13,195 nt of DNA from Planctomycetaceae bacterium UBA4732. GTDB taxonomy: Bacteria; Planctomycetota; Planctomycetia; Gemmatales; Gemmataceae. The notes below the pieces were generated by a model, which saw nothing but the letters and a program-made list of their open reading frames with translations, did not search any database and had not been told where the DNA came from. Below, piece by piece: positions 1-6,635 of the stretch. Made by a program: the position numbers and the translations under genes. Each line of letters begins with the position of its first letter. Positions within the stretch are counted from its first letter, which is position 1. The stretch is from contig DHJA01000148.1 of the NCBI GenBank assembly GCA_002404095.1, forward strand, positions 20,924-34,118, read 5' to 3'.

Positions 1-20
1 CCTTCGGGTCGCGGCTAAAC
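1..20. repeat. Partial copy of a dispersed palindromic repeat
   Basis: The first 20 bases are identical to the right arm (3681-3700) of the large perfect inverted repeat at 3638-3701. The matching left arm would lie upstream of the window, so this is probably the right half of a second copy of the same element. It sits just before the M48 peptidase gene. In the complete copy the element lies between genes, where it could form a transcription-stopping hairpin. The identity is seen directly; the existence of the missing half is inferred. Confidence 0.65.
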
Positions 21-34
21 TTCTGAGCGCGGCT

Positions 35-62
35 TTGCGCTCTCGTCCCACGGCGGTAGAAT
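35..62 (+). promoter_or_regulatory. Possible sigma70-type promoter for the M48 peptidase
   Basis: TTGCGC (35-40) and TAGAAT (57-62) are separated by 16 bases and resemble -35 and -10 boxes. Transcription would begin near 69, giving a leader of about 30 bases to the ATG at 100. This is the main reason for preferring the start at 100 over the ATG at 61, which overlaps the -10 box. A small inverted repeat, GAGCGC (25-30) with GCGCTC (37-42), overlaps the -35 box. This is a consensus match only; many such matches occur by chance. Confidence 0.3.
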
Positions 63-99
63 GTCATCATGCCGCCCGCGGTCCCGAGGCGCCTTCGCC

Positions 100-1758
100 A
101 TGCCGTTTCTGTTGATGGTATTCCTCACGGTCGCTTGCCTGCCCAAATGGGATCCACAGGCGCCGCCCGGATGGGTCGATTCGATTTTCTGGAGCGCCCT
201 GCTCACTTGGCTGGGCGTGGCACTCACCGCCCTCGAAGCGTTCTTGGCGGCGTGGCGCGTTCGCCGGGCCGTGGAGCGCGACCCCGGCCGACGCGACCGC
301 GCGACGGCGCGGTACGAACGGGGACGATTCGGACGGCAACTCCTTCTCATCGGCGTCTATGCCTTATCGCTCTACGGCTTCAGCTGGGGCTGGGCGGTCG
401 CGCAGCTTTGGAGTTGGGACGGCCGGGGCGCGGCGCCGATACTCGGCGTCAAGATGCTGACCCTGGCGCCGTTCTTCCTATCGCTGCTGCTGTCCTGGGT
501 CTTCGCCTACGACGCTGACCGCTCCCTGTTCCTGGCCGCTTACCGCCAACTCGACGGCGACCCCCTCGCGCGGGCCATTCTTGACTCAGGCCCGGCCGCG
601 CCCGTCCGCGCGGCGGCCAAGGAGTTCGGCGGCCGTTGGTCCTACGTCGCGTTTCAGGCGAGGCAGAAGCTGGCCCTCGTCTTTCTGCCGGTCCTGCTGC
701 TAGTCGCGCAGCAGGAAATCAGCCTGCAAATCGACGAGAAGATCCAGAACGAATGGGCCTGGCAGCTCAGCGCCGTCGCCATCGTAGGTGTGCTGGCCGT
801 GATGTTGTCTTTGCCATGGATGGTGCGGCTGGCGCTGGGCCTCAAGCCGCTGCCGCCGGGACCGACGCGCGACCGACTCATGGCCGCCGCCCGCCGGCTG
901 CGTTTCCGTTGCAGCGACGTTCTCCTGTGGGACACGCGCGGCAGCATGGCCAACGCCATGGTCATCGGCGTCTTGCCGTGGCCGCGCTATGTCGTCTTTA
1001 CGGATCGCTTTTTGGAGGAATTCAACGGCGACGAGGTGGAAGCGGTGTTCGGCCACGAGGTCGGCCACGTCAAGCACCAACACATGCCGTATTACCTCGG
1101 TTTTATGATGCTGAGCATGGCGGTGATGCTGTACGCCTGCCTCTACGCCTCTTCGCTCTGGCCCGGCTTGGGCGGAGGTTCGCTGGGCGCGCTCCTCGAC
1201 GGCATACCGCTGAATGACGCCTGGATACCGGCGGGGGCGGTGCTTCTGCTCGCCTATATGTTCCTCGTTTTCGGCTTCCTGTCGCGTCGCTGCGAGCGTC
1301 AGGCGGACGTCTACGGTTGCCGGGCTGTCTCCTGCGGGCGCGGCGATTGCGTCGGTCACGAAAACGGCGCCGGGCTGGCGCCGCGCGCGGTCGGCCTTTG
1401 TCCGACGGGCATACGCACTTTCATTTACGCACTGGAGAAGGTGGCGTCGGTCAACGGCATGAGCCGCGACCGGCCGGGCTTCTTACAGTCGTGGCAGCAC
1501 GGCAGCATCGCGCGGCGCGTGGCGTTTCTTTATGGCTTGCTGAAAGATCCGTCGGCCGAACGGCGATTCCAGCAGCGCGTGGCTCTGGTGAAATGGGGAA
1601 TGATTGTCGTTCTGGGGGCGGCGCTGGCGGTCCTGATAGGGGTTTGCCCAACGCCGACGGACGGCACGGACCCGGCGCCGAAGGAGCCGTCGGTGGAGGC
1701 GCCGGATCAGGTTCCGAACGCGGGGATTAAGTTGGATTTGGACTCGTCCAGGAGTTGA
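100..1758 (+). CDS. Membrane-bound M48 family zinc metallopeptidase
   Basis: This is an integral-membrane zinc endopeptidase of the M48 (Ste24/HtpX-like) family, whose members cleave membrane or membrane-associated proteins, usually with a cytoplasm-facing active site. The zinc motif HEVGH is at residues 319-323 and the third ligand is Glu399 in the ERQAD motif, as expected for M48. Hydrophobic segments lie near residues 1-14, 28-52, 80-104, 118-136, 190-204, 220-246, 332-354, 376-395 and 499-516, followed by a short Pro/Glu-rich tail. After the third ligand comes an unusual Cys/His cluster (C398, C407, C412, C417, H420, C434) that could bind a second metal or form disulphides. An ATG at 61 in the same frame would add 13 Arg-rich residues. 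I chose 100 because a -10-like box overlaps 61 and neither start has a strong ribosome site. The natural substrate cannot be read from the sequence. Confidence 0.88.
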   Translation: MPFLLMVFLTVACLPKWDPQAPPGWVDSIFWSALLTWLGVALTALEAFLAAWRVRRAVERDPGRRDRATARYERGRFGRQLLLIGVYALSLYGFSWGWAVAQLWSWDGRGAAPILGVKMLTLAPFFLSLLLSWVFAYDADRSLFLAAYRQLDGDPLARAILDSGPAAPVRAAAKEFGGRWSYVAFQARQKLALVFLPVLLLVAQQEISLQIDEKIQNEWAWQLSAVAIVGVLAVMLSLPWMVRLALGLKPLPPGPTRDRLMAAARRLRFRCSDVLLWDTRGSMANAMVIGVLPWPRYVVFTDRFLEEFNGDEVEAVFGHEVGHVKHQHMPYYLGFMMLSMAVMLYACLYASSLWPGLGGGSLGALLDGIPLNDAWIPAGAVLLLAYMFLVFGFLSRRCERQADVYGCRAVSCGRGDCVGHENGAGLAPRAVGLCPTGIRTFIYALEKVASVNGMSRDRPGFLQSWQHGSIARRVAFLYGLLKDPSAERRFQQRVALVKWGMIVVLGAALAVLIGVCPTPTDGTDPAPKEPSVEAPDQVPNAGIKLDLDSSRS

Positions 1759-1785
1759 CAAGCACCGCTACGAACCAGCTTGACC

Positions 1786-2049
1786 CTATGAATGTGTCTT
1801 AAATCGCCAGACGTGCTGGACCTGGACAACCCGATCGATTGAGTAAACTCGGAAAAACACCCCCAGCGGCCGCACAAAAAAGACGCGCCGGCCCAAAGAG
1901 CGCGACTCCCCTCGCTCCTTGGGATTGTGGCGGAGCAATCCGTCGATTTCGTGCGCCGCCCAAGTGACGGCGGTTCGATTGGCCGCATCAGTCCAGAGGG
2001 CGGCCAATTCCTGTTCGGCGTTCGGAAGCCAGACGACGGTGTAATTCAT
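1786..2049 (-). CDS. ParE/RelE-like toxin of a type II toxin-antitoxin pair
   Basis: This 87-residue basic protein has the layout of the ParE/RelE toxin fold: a first strand (YTVVWLP), an AEQELAALW helix, a second long helix ending in IDGLLRHNP, then strands with SRSLGRRVFFVRPLGVFFRV and a closing strand VVQVQHVWRF. RelE members cut ribosome-bound mRNA and ParE members poison gyrase; this sequence does not say which applies. The ATG overlaps the stop of the upstream gene by four bases (ATGA, 2046-2049), the usual antitoxin-first arrangement with translational coupling. Its stop is only 27 bases from the converging M48 gene, and no terminator hairpin is visible between them. The toxin role is inferred from fold-like pattern and gene order. 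Confidence 0.75.
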   Translation of the reverse strand: MNYTVVWLPNAEQELAALWTDAANRTAVTWAAHEIDGLLRHNPKERGESRSLGRRVFFVRPLGVFFRVYSIDRVVQVQHVWRFKTHS

Positions 2050-2282
2050 GCTCGTTTTTCCAGGTCGGCGAGGATTTCATCCAATGTCCTGCCGCCGCCC
2101 TCGCGCTCTCGACGGTTCAATTCCTCCTCACTGATTTGCGGTTCCATCTCATCGTAGAAGGTATGGAGTGCGGCCGGGATAAAAGCCCCAACAACGCGGC
2201 CAGAGGCGTCGCATAGTTCCACAGGGCACTCAAGGCCGGCAAGCCGGCCCGGCAGCGTTTCATCAACCATTAGCTTCGTCAT
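2046..2282 (-). CDS. Putative antitoxin, unassigned family
   Basis: This 78-residue acidic protein is encoded directly before, and overlapping, a ParE/RelE-like toxin, so it is most simply the antitoxin. The N-terminal half (residues 1-45) looks like a small beta-rich domain with a VELCDASGRVVGAF segment. The C-terminal half is charged and helical, with EISEEEL-type heptads, a GGGRTLDEIL motif and a final LADLEKRA helix that could wrap the toxin. I see no ribbon-helix-helix, HTH or AbrB motif, so it does not match the common antitoxin DNA-binding classes I can recognise by eye. AAGGAG lies about 8 bases before the ATG and is a good ribosome site. It resembles small planctomycete proteins I recall as hypothetical, but I cannot confirm that here. 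The antitoxin role is inferred. Confidence 0.68.
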   Translation of the reverse strand: MTKLMVDETLPGRLAGLECPVELCDASGRVVGAFIPAALHTFYDEMEPQISEEELNRREREGGGRTLDEILADLEKRA

Positions 2283-2362
2283 CTTGCTTCTCCTTCCTCA
2301 TAACTGCGAAGTGTTTAGGCACAATGGGACAGTTGTTATTATCGCCTACCGGAAGCAAGTTT

Positions 2363-3580
2363 TCAACTCGCGTTTTGCTTGGAAGGACTGGTAATCACGC
2401 GCGCCCCATCGACCGGCCGCGTGGCGAACACCGTCGCCTGACGACCCGTTTTACGAAAATAACCCTCGCTGATGTGGCTTGAAACCGCATCCAGTGCCGC
2501 CCTGCGTACCAAGCTGATCGTGCAGCCGCCGAAGCCGCCGCCCGTCATGCGCGAGCCGATGACGCCGTTCTCGGCGCCGCCTTCCATCGCCAGGGCGACG
2601 AGCAAGTCCAACTCCTCGCAGCTCACCTCAAAGTCGTCGCGCAACGAAGCATGGCTCTCGACCATCAACCGACCGACCGTCGGCCAATCGCCGCGGCGAA
2701 TGGCTTCGGCCGCCTCGACCGTGCGGGCGTTTTCCGTGACCACGTGCCGCGCCCGGCGGTAATGAACATCGTCGAGCCGGTCGCGCGCCTGTTCCAGCTG
2801 CTTGACGTCCACGTCGCGCAGGGCGGCGGCGCCGAGCGCGAAGGCAGCCTCCTCGCATTGCCAGCGCCGGGCGGCGTAACCGCCGTCGCTCAATTCGTGC
2901 TTGACGTTGCTGTTGACAATCAGCGCCACCACGTCCGGGTCGGCCAACGGCGTCAGCCTCACGGTTCGTTCGCGGCAATCCAGGAGGAGCAAAGCGCCGT
3001 CTCGCCCCATAACGGAGGTGCATTGGTCCATAATGCCGCACGGCACGCCGGCGAAGTCGTTTTCCGCCTTTTGACAGAGCAGCGCTTTTTGCAGCGGGTC
3101 GAGTTGGCAGCCGGTCATCGCCTCGATAAGCGTGGCGACGGCCACTTCAAGCGCCGCGCTGCTGGACAAGCCGCCGCCTTGCGGCACGTCGGAGACCACA
3201 ACGGCCTCGAACGGCCCGGCGTTCAGTCCCGCGGCTCGGCAGCCGGCGACGACGCCTTGGAGGTAGCGCGCCCACGCGACGGCGCCGGGAGCGAACGGCC
3301 CTTCCACTGCGACCGTCGCCCATTGGCCGAGGGCGGCGCTAAAGAGCCGTGCTTCGGACGCCCCCTCCGGCGCCTGATCGGCGGCCACAACCACATACCG
3401 ATCGATCGCCATCGGCAGGACGAAGCCGTCGTTGTAATCGGTGTGTTCGCCGATCAGGTTGACGCGGCCGGGCGCGGACGCAATCCAGCGCGGCGGCCTG
3501 CCGAACTGGCGCGCGAACTCTTCCTCGGCGTCCTTTACCAGTTGGTCCAAGGAGGTCGGGGATGTCATGCGATCTGCCAT
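2363..3580 (-). CDS. galK: Galactokinase
   Basis: This GHMP-family kinase phosphorylates alpha-D-galactose at O1 with ATP, the entry step of the Leloir pathway, in the cytoplasm. The galactokinase signature GRVNLIGEHTDYNDG is at residues 38-52, the phosphate-binding PQGGGLSSSAALEV at 133-146, the catalytic aspartate probably at D185 in GIMDQC, and the third GHMP motif SRMTGGGFGGC near the C terminus. From this start the protein is 405 residues, close to the usual 380-400. The reading frame stays open to a Met at 3637, but that extension is read through a strong hairpin flanked by AAAA/TTTT (3597-3634). I therefore take the Met at 3580; Met at 3568 is also possible and none has a strong ribosome site. 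No other Leloir gene is in the window. The TA pair follows 80 bases downstream on the same strand. Confidence 0.93.
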   Translation of the reverse strand: MADRMTSPTSLDQLVKDAEEEFARQFGRPPRWIASAPGRVNLIGEHTDYNDGFVLPMAIDRYVVVAADQAPEGASEARLFSAALGQWATVAVEGPFAPGAVAWARYLQGVVAGCRAAGLNAGPFEAVVVSDVPQGGGLSSSAALEVAVATLIEAMTGCQLDPLQKALLCQKAENDFAGVPCGIMDQCTSVMGRDGALLLLDCRERTVRLTPLADPDVVALIVNSNVKHELSDGGYAARRWQCEEAAFALGAAALRDVDVKQLEQARDRLDDVHYRRARHVVTENARTVEAAEAIRRGDWPTVGRLMVESHASLRDDFEVSCEELDLLVALAMEGGAENGVIGSRMTGGGFGGCTISLVRRAALDAVSSHISEGYFRKTGRQATVFATRPVDGARVITSPSKQNAS

Positions 3581-3596
3581 GCCTAAAAGGATACGG

Positions 3597-3634
3597 AAAA
3601 GGCCCGCCGGGGTCGGAACCTCGGCGGGCCTTTT
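3597..3634. terminator. Strong bidirectional stem-loop with A/T flanks
   Basis: AAAAGGCCCGCCG (3597-3609) pairs perfectly with CGGCGGGCCTTTT (3622-3634). On the + strand the stem extends through a G-U pair and three more pairs to a CGGA loop at 3614-3617. The run of four T on either strand gives the form of a two-way intrinsic terminator. On the - strand it would end transcripts of the DUF1549/DUF1553 gene, but it stops only 17 bases before the galactokinase ATG at 3580. It may therefore lie in the galactokinase leader and act there as an attenuator. The structure is certain from the sequence; the function is inferred. Confidence 0.75.
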
Positions 3635-3637
3635 CAT

Positions 3638-3701
3638 TGTTTAGCCGCGACCCGAAGGGGAGCGCGTGTCAGAGCGCTCCCCTTCGGGTCGCGGCTAAAC
3701 A
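3638..3701. repeat. Perfect 28-bp inverted repeat (dispersed palindromic element)
   Basis: The arms 3638-3665 and 3674-3701 are exact reverse complements around the 8-base spacer GTGTCAGA. The outer ends read TGTTTAGCCGCGACC and its complement, and the inner ends GGAGCGC/GCGCTCC. It begins 12 bases after the stop of the DUF1549/DUF1553 gene and lies 3 bases from the hairpin at 3597-3634, so two stem-loops stand in tandem in one short gap. Bases 1-20 of the window match its right arm. It is too perfect and too GC-rich to be chance, and it probably belongs to a multi-copy family in this genome, possibly doubling as a terminator. Confidence 0.85.
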
Positions 3702-3713
3702 GCTTCTGGAACC

Positions 3714-5603
3714 TTAATGGTTCAGCAAAAACTCATTGCTATTAACCAGCGCCCACAGCACGTCCTGGTATTTGTGGTCCGGCCTCTTCAGATCTTCCGC
3801 ACTCATCTTCGCCCGCTGAGGCGTGGAAGGGAACGGCAATTCCTTTGTGACCGTAGCGATCTCTTTCGCGCTCGGCTCGCGGTTCAGCGTCGCCAGGAAC
3901 AACTCGCGGATCACCGCCGCCGGCCTGTCGCCGTGCTTCTTCATCGCCAGCGCCACGGTGCCCTTGCTCGGCCGGTTGATGGTTTCGTTGATGTCGCTGC
4001 CGTTCATCATCAACAGCGCCTGCACCACGGTGCCGTTAAAGTTGACCTCGTTCCCTTCATCGTCGCCGAAGTTGCCGATCAGCGTGTCAAGCCATTTCGC
4101 CTTGGCGTCCTTTTTGGCGCCCTTGCTTTCGCCCGCTTCCGCCTTCGTCGCCACGACCAGCGACTCGAACAGCTGCTCAGGACTCATCGACTTGAGTACC
4201 ATCCGGCTGAACAACGCCTCTTTGTCCTGCGAATCGTTGGTCGAGTTCGCCACGCAACTCAGGTTGTAGGCGTTGCTATTGCAGATCCAGCGGATCAGCT
4301 CTTTCTGGTCGTACTTGTAGTTCTTGAAACGGACGGCCAGTTCGTCGAGCAGTTCGGGGTTGGACGGCTTGTTCTGGTCGTTGAAGTCGTCCACCGGGTT
4401 GACAAAACCGCGGCCGAGGAACACGCCCCACATGCGGTTGACGAGCGCTTTGGGGAACATGTCGTGGTTGATGACGTACTTAGCCAACTCCGCGCGGCGC
4501 GACTCGCCGTTAAGCGGCTTGCCGTCGGCGTCCGTGGAAATGCGGCCGCCCTTGCCCTCCTCGCCATTGGACAGGAATTCGGCCTTGGCGATCTGTACCA
4601 CGCCGTTGCGCTTTTCGTAATAGACCTTGGCGTCGGCGTTGACGGCCACGTCGTCCTTTAGTTCCAGTGGTCCGTACTTGGCCATCGCGCCGCCTAGGGT
4701 CGGATCAGGGGGTGTACCCACGCGCTCGACCTGGCGTAAAAAGGCGTTGACGCCCCAGAAATCTTTCTGCTTGATATTGTTGTAGAACGGATGGTCATGG
4801 CACTGGGCGCATTGCACCTGCGTGCCGAGGAACAGCCGAGTGATGCGCGACGTGACCGGCACCATCTGGAAGTGGCCGTCCTTCGCGCGGGTTTCCTGCG
4901 GCACCCCTTCGCCGACGTGGGCCAACAGGAAATTGACGGCGCCGTTGTCGGTGTTCTTGCCCGTGGCCGTGATGAGCTTCGTCACGATCTGGTCGAAAGG
5001 CGTGTTGGAGGCGAACTGGTCTTCCAGCCAGAGGTTCATTTCGTCGTGGTATTCACCGCGGCCGAAGACGCCGGCGCGCCCCAGCAACCAGTTGCTCCAC
5101 ATGTTCGCCCAGTGCTTCGAGTACTCGCCGTCTTTATCGGACAGCAGCCGCTCGATCAGCATCGACCGCCGTTTCTTCTCGGGATCTTTGAAGTACTGTT
5201 CCAGTTCCGCCGGCGTGGCGATGCGGCCGATGACGTCGAGGGTGACGCGGCGGATGAACTCGTGATCGTTGGTATAGCGGGAGGGAACGACCTTCTCGGC
5301 CTTCCAGGTTTTTTCGAGTTCGTCGTTGATGAACTTGACGGTATCGGCGACCTGGGCGTTGTGCTGTTGATCCTTGCCGGCGATAACGAGATTGAGCGGA
5401 CTGGGCCAAGGGGAAGGCGGCAGCGTCTTTTTCTCTTCTTTCTTGGGTTCTTCCTTCTTGGCCGTATCCTTTGCATCCTTCGCGGGCGTTTCGGCGGAAC
5501 GAGTCGGGACCGCCGCCAACAGCAGACCGCCGACCAACAACGCGCCGACTATGAGGGACGGAGTACGTCCCGGCCGCCAACCGCGTTGAAAACTGTGGAC
5601 CAT
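3714..5603 (-). CDS. Exported DUF1549/DUF1553 domain protein
   Basis: This 629-residue protein belongs to the large planctomycete family with a DUF1549 domain (about residues 84-290) followed by DUF1553 (about 365-625); the biochemical role is unknown. CAQCHDHP at 265-272 holds a CxxCH motif that could bind haem c, and it is conserved in the family. The N terminus has an Arg-rich start and a hydrophobic stretch (residues 16-31), suggesting a signal peptide or anchor; the cleavage site is not clear. A Lys/Glu/Ala-rich linker follows (about 38-60). AGGGGG lies 8 bases before the ATG on the - strand and supports this start. Members are often paired with a DUF1501 gene, but none is present here, so this copy stands alone. 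Two stem-loops follow its stop. Confidence 0.88.
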   Translation of the reverse strand: MVHSFQRGWRPGRTPSLIVGALLVGGLLLAAVPTRSAETPAKDAKDTAKKEEPKKEEKKTLPPSPWPSPLNLVIAGKDQQHNAQVADTVKFINDELEKTWKAEKVVPSRYTNDHEFIRRVTLDVIGRIATPAELEQYFKDPEKKRRSMLIERLLSDKDGEYSKHWANMWSNWLLGRAGVFGRGEYHDEMNLWLEDQFASNTPFDQIVTKLITATGKNTDNGAVNFLLAHVGEGVPQETRAKDGHFQMVPVTSRITRLFLGTQVQCAQCHDHPFYNNIKQKDFWGVNAFLRQVERVGTPPDPTLGGAMAKYGPLELKDDVAVNADAKVYYEKRNGVVQIAKAEFLSNGEEGKGGRISTDADGKPLNGESRRAELAKYVINHDMFPKALVNRMWGVFLGRGFVNPVDDFNDQNKPSNPELLDELAVRFKNYKYDQKELIRWICNSNAYNLSCVANSTNDSQDKEALFSRMVLKSMSPEQLFESLVVATKAEAGESKGAKKDAKAKWLDTLIGNFGDDEGNEVNFNGTVVQALLMMNGSDINETINRPSKGTVALAMKKHGDRPAAVIRELFLATLNREPSAKEIATVTKELPFPSTPQRAKMSAEDLKRPDHKYQDVLWALVNSNEFLLNH

Positions 5604-5820
5604 CTTTGGACCCCCTTACATGCCGTCAGGTTGTTCTCAGGATCGAATCGAGCGTCGGTTTGATTTACACTTCGCAGGCCGCAGTTTATTGTGACACGAC
5701 CGGGGAGGCGCGTCAACGCGCCGGCGCGCGTCGTTCCCGATAATGAGACGAGAGACGGCGAAGTTTGGTTCCCAAACCCGCACGGATCGGCCAAAATGAG
5801 CGGGAGAGAAATTCCACGAC

Positions 5821-5825
5821 GGAGG
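5821..5825 (+). promoter_or_regulatory. Ribosome binding site GGAGG deciding the start at 5832
   Basis: A full GGAGG lies 6 bases before the ATG at 5832. In-frame starts at 5691, 5796 and 5826 have nothing comparable, so this site decides the start of the small gene that follows. The region from 5604 to 5831 between the two divergent genes otherwise shows only GC-rich palindromes (around 5713-5730) and no promoter I would defend. Confidence 0.6.
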
Positions 5826-5831
5826 ATGGGA

Positions 5832-6176
5832 ATGGTACTGGAACTGGGCCTCGACCTGGAGCGGGTGCAAGCGAACGTGCGGAAGGCGGACGTAGAGGAC
5901 TTGCTCGACCGGGCGACGGTGTATCGCAGCGGCATGGAGGATGACGCGCTGGAGCTGATCGACGCCGAGCTGCTGGCGCGGGGCGTTAACGCGGCGGCGG
6001 TCGCGGCCCACCGGGAGCGGCGGTCGGCGACGCTTTACGGGGCGGACGGCCTGGCAGTGAAGTGCGGACGGTGTATTCGTCCGGCCGTGGCGCGGAGATG
6101 GGGCTGGCACTGCTTATGGGGCGTCCTGCCGGTGTTCCCGGGCCCGCAGGTGTTCTGCGACGAACACCAAAACTAG
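5832..6176 (+). CDS. Small conserved-looking protein with putative zinc ribbon
   Basis: I do not recognise a characterised family. The 114-residue product has an acidic helical N-terminal half (RKADVEDLLDRATVYRSGMEDDALELIDAELLARGV, read in two or three helices, about residues 17-52). A C-terminal part follows with CGRC (78-81), a Trp-rich RRWGWHCLWG segment (88-97) and CDEH (109-112). The C-x2-C plus C-x2-H pairs, 27 residues apart, look like a single zinc-binding ribbon. It is similar in style to planctomycete hypothetical proteins I recall, but this is from memory. It is divergent from the DUF1549/DUF1553 gene and convergent with the 80-residue gene. Its TAG stop (6174-6176) lies inside a palindrome. 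Confidence 0.7.
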   Translation: MVLELGLDLERVQANVRKADVEDLLDRATVYRSGMEDDALELIDAELLARGVNAAAVAAHRERRSATLYGADGLAVKCGRCIRPAVARRWGWHCLWGVLPVFPGPQVFCDEHQN

Positions 6177-6230
6177 CCCTGAGCGCGAGCGAGGGGTTAA
6201 ACGGAACCCGTCGCTTGCGCTCCGGGCTAG
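6173..6230. repeat. Palindrome holding the stop codons of two convergent genes
   Basis: Arms 6173-6196 and 6207-6230 match at 21 of 24 positions around a 10-base spacer (TTAAACGGAA). The arm ends read CTAGCCC on one side and GGGCTAG on the other, so each arm supplies a TAG: 6174-6176 for the + gene and 6227-6229 for the - gene. The hairpin can form in RNA from either strand and probably serves as a shared terminator. It has no T-run, so termination by hairpin alone is uncertain. The motif GAGCGC-AGCGA-GGGTTAA resembles dispersed repeats I recall from Gemmata-type genomes. Confidence 0.8.
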
Positions 6231-6469
6231 TGAATTGGATTGAGCAGGGCGTCCACGTCGGCCTGGACGATGCGTGTGGACGGCTTGTCGAGTTGGGCGC
6301 TGAGCCAACTCATGACGGCGGGAGTATAGGGCAACTTGCCCTTCTTGATGATCTCGGTCATGCGGACGAGGCGGCGTTCGCGCTCGTACATTTTAAGCAT
6401 GCCGTTGGTGCGGCGCGACAAGTTCTGGTCCACGCGCACTTGTTCACGGCGAATCCGTCTGGCGCCCAT
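6227..6469 (-). CDS. Small basic protein of unknown function
   Basis: I do not recognise a characterised family. The 80-residue product is strongly basic in its N-terminal half (GARRIRREQVRVDQN, then RRTNGMLKMYERERRLVRM), probably one or two long helices. A conserved-looking segment GKLPYTPAVMSWLSAQLDK follows (about residues 44-62), then a helix ending in ADVDALL. The charge suggests binding to nucleic acid or ribosomes, which is inference only. AAGGGA lies 7 bases before the ATG on the - strand, a good ribosome site. In its leader, bases 6493-6504 form a 4-bp hairpin with a UUCG loop on the - strand. Confidence 0.68.
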   Translation of the reverse strand: MGARRIRREQVRVDQNLSRRTNGMLKMYERERRLVRMTEIIKKGKLPYTPAVMSWLSAQLDKPSTRIVQADVDALLNPIH

Positions 6470-6540
6470 GAGTCGGTCCCTTGCGAGTACGTCCGCCGAA
6501 GCGGGGGAAAGAGAATACCTTAGCAGGCAGAGGGCGGAGT

Positions 6541-6557
6541 GGAAAGGGCGCCCTTCC
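6541..6557. promoter_or_regulatory. Palindrome upstream of the HNH two-gene unit, possible operator
   Basis: AAGGGCGCCCTT (6544-6555) is a perfect 12-base palindrome, and the outer GG/CC bases extend it around one bulged A to 6541-6557. It lies about 80 bases before the first gene of the unit. An AT-rich stretch (6576-6598, including TAATATAGTTTATT) that could hold a promoter comes between. Such sites often bind a dimeric autorepressor, but neither gene product shows a clear DNA-binding motif, so the operator role is a guess. Confidence 0.3.
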
Positions 6558-6635
6558 TGAAGAAAAGGGAAAAGGCTAATATAGTTTATTCACTGTTACT
6601 TGTCTTTCAGGACCGACCTACATGGTTAGGACGAC

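Noticed and set aside
700..1359. 219-codon - strand frame opposite the M48 gene
   Set aside because: Antisense shadow with low-complexity Arg/Ala/His composition and no recognisable domain.
2651..3586. Long + strand open frame (311 codons) opposite galactokinase
   Set aside because: It is the antisense shadow of a clearly recognised galactokinase; its product has no recognisable domain and is rich in His, Arg and Gly as such shadows are.
4788..4812. CAQCH read as proof of a c-type cytochrome
   Set aside because: A single CxxCH inside DUF1549 is a family feature; haem attachment is not shown by sequence alone, so the gene is not called a cytochrome.
3717..5663. Two long + strand open frames (about 314 and 290 codons) opposite the DUF1549/DUF1553 gene
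   Set aside because: They mirror the codons of a convincing - strand gene in GC-rich DNA and show Val/Leu/Arg/His-biased products with no domain.
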